Shown: piece after piece, positions 5,784 to 6,007 of the stretch | Layout: each line of letters begins with the position of its first letter | Position numbering within the stretch: position 1 is the first letter of the stretch | From: Acidobacteriaceae bacterium | GTDB taxonomy: Bacteria > Acidobacteriota > Terriglobia > Terriglobales > SbA1 | Direction of reading: 5' to 3' | NCBI GenBank assembly: GCA_003136335.1 | Contig: PLEA01000667.1 | Location: 6,570 to 12,576, forward strand | Length of the DNA: 6,007 nucleotides | The notes under the pieces: model-generated | Told to the model about the DNA's origin: nothing | Database searches by the model: none | Seen by the model: the letters and a program-made list of their open reading frames with translations, nothing else | Made by a program: the position numbers and the translations under genes

Positions 5784-6007
5784 CTATTTTCCGGTAGCCT
5801 TAGCCGCTACCGCCGCGCGTGGAGCCGGCACCTTGTTGTAGGCCCGGCTGGAAATCACGCCCTTTCCTTCCTGAATCGTGACGGTCTGGCCAACGTTAAT
5901 GTTTGAGAGTTTATCCACCTGTCCGCTGGGCCACTGAATTTCAACGCTCTCCGCTTTGGTTTGCACGCCCAGGCCAAAGGTCAGCACCAGTTCGCTCTGC
6001 GCCAGAT
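5784..6007 (-). CDS. UnbV/ASPIC-domain protein (CRTAC1 family), 3' end only
   Basis: The reading frame stays open to the right edge of the window, giving about 73 C-terminal residues that end at the TAG at 5784-5786. They begin LAQSELVLTFGLGVQT and continue through VEIQWPSGQVDKL to VTIQEGKG. These are the last blocks of the UnbV/ASPIC domain (QSE...FGLG...V.WPSG...V.EG). The family normally has FG-GAP/VCBS repeats upstream of this domain, beyond the window here. A GTG at 5985-5987 is an internal Val codon, not a start, because the conserved QSEL block lies upstream of it. After the domain there is only a short basic, Ala-rich tail (VPAPRAAVAAKATGK). This protein therefore lacks the long C-terminal extension of its neighbour. 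It lies 128 bases upstream of the giant UnbV gene on the same strand, so the two may be a paralogous or cotranscribed pair. Confidence 0.88.
   Translation of the reverse strand, partial: LAQSELVLTFGLGVQTKAESVEIQWPSGQVDKLSNINVGQTVTIQEGKGVISSRAYNKVPAPRAAVAAKATGK

Noticed and set aside
5784..5987. A complete 67-residue small gene starting at GTG 5987
   Set aside because: The frame continues without a stop to the window edge, and the conserved QSEL block of the UnbV domain lies before the GTG, so this is the end of a longer gene.

Overview
The window has about 58-60% GC by eye and reads almost entirely on the minus strand. In transcription order, right to left, it carries four protein genes. First is the 3' end of a gene for an UnbV/ASPIC (CRTAC1-type) protein. 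Next is a very large secreted-type TPR + FG-GAP/VCBS + UnbV protein of 1186 residues. Then come a 12-TM APC-family amino acid/polyamine permease resembling PuuP, and a small VOC (glyoxalase/bleomycin-resistance fold) protein. I infer a soil-type Acidobacteriota (Terriglobia/Koribacter-like) source. The reasons are adjacent CRTAC1-type genes, the TPR/FG-GAP/UnbV fusion with a long C-terminal domain, and small palindromic repeats of a style I associate with that phylum. No rRNA or marker gene is present to prove this.

Layout: positions 1-161 are non-coding and contain hairpins just past the VOC stop. 162-536 is the VOC gene. 537-632 is an intergenic gap filled almost completely by one long inverted repeat. 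633-2018 is the permease. 2019-2094 is a short AT-rich gap with perfect palindromes and a TTGACA-like promoter. 2095-5655 is the giant TPR/FG-GAP/UnbV gene. 5656-5783 is a gap holding a two-stem palindromic repeat. 5784-6007 is the cut-off UnbV gene. No plus-strand gene is supported, and I see no tRNA, CRISPR array or insertion sequence.

The two UnbV genes probably form a functional or duplicated pair of calcium-dependent beta-propeller proteins outside the cytoplasm. The permease appears to have its own promoter and need not be functionally linked to them. The VOC gene could be cotranscribed with the permease.

The most interesting signal is the set of short palindromes. One lies in frame inside the giant gene. 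It is flanked by a 4-bp direct repeat (ACTC in the coding sense), and removing exactly 36 bp (12 codons) restores a smooth protein sequence, as expected for a small palindromic element that inserted into a coding region. Two other palindromes, at opposite ends of the window, share a 14-nt core (12/14 identical). The permease-VOC gap holds a third, unrelated palindrome with arms of 22 and 24 nt.
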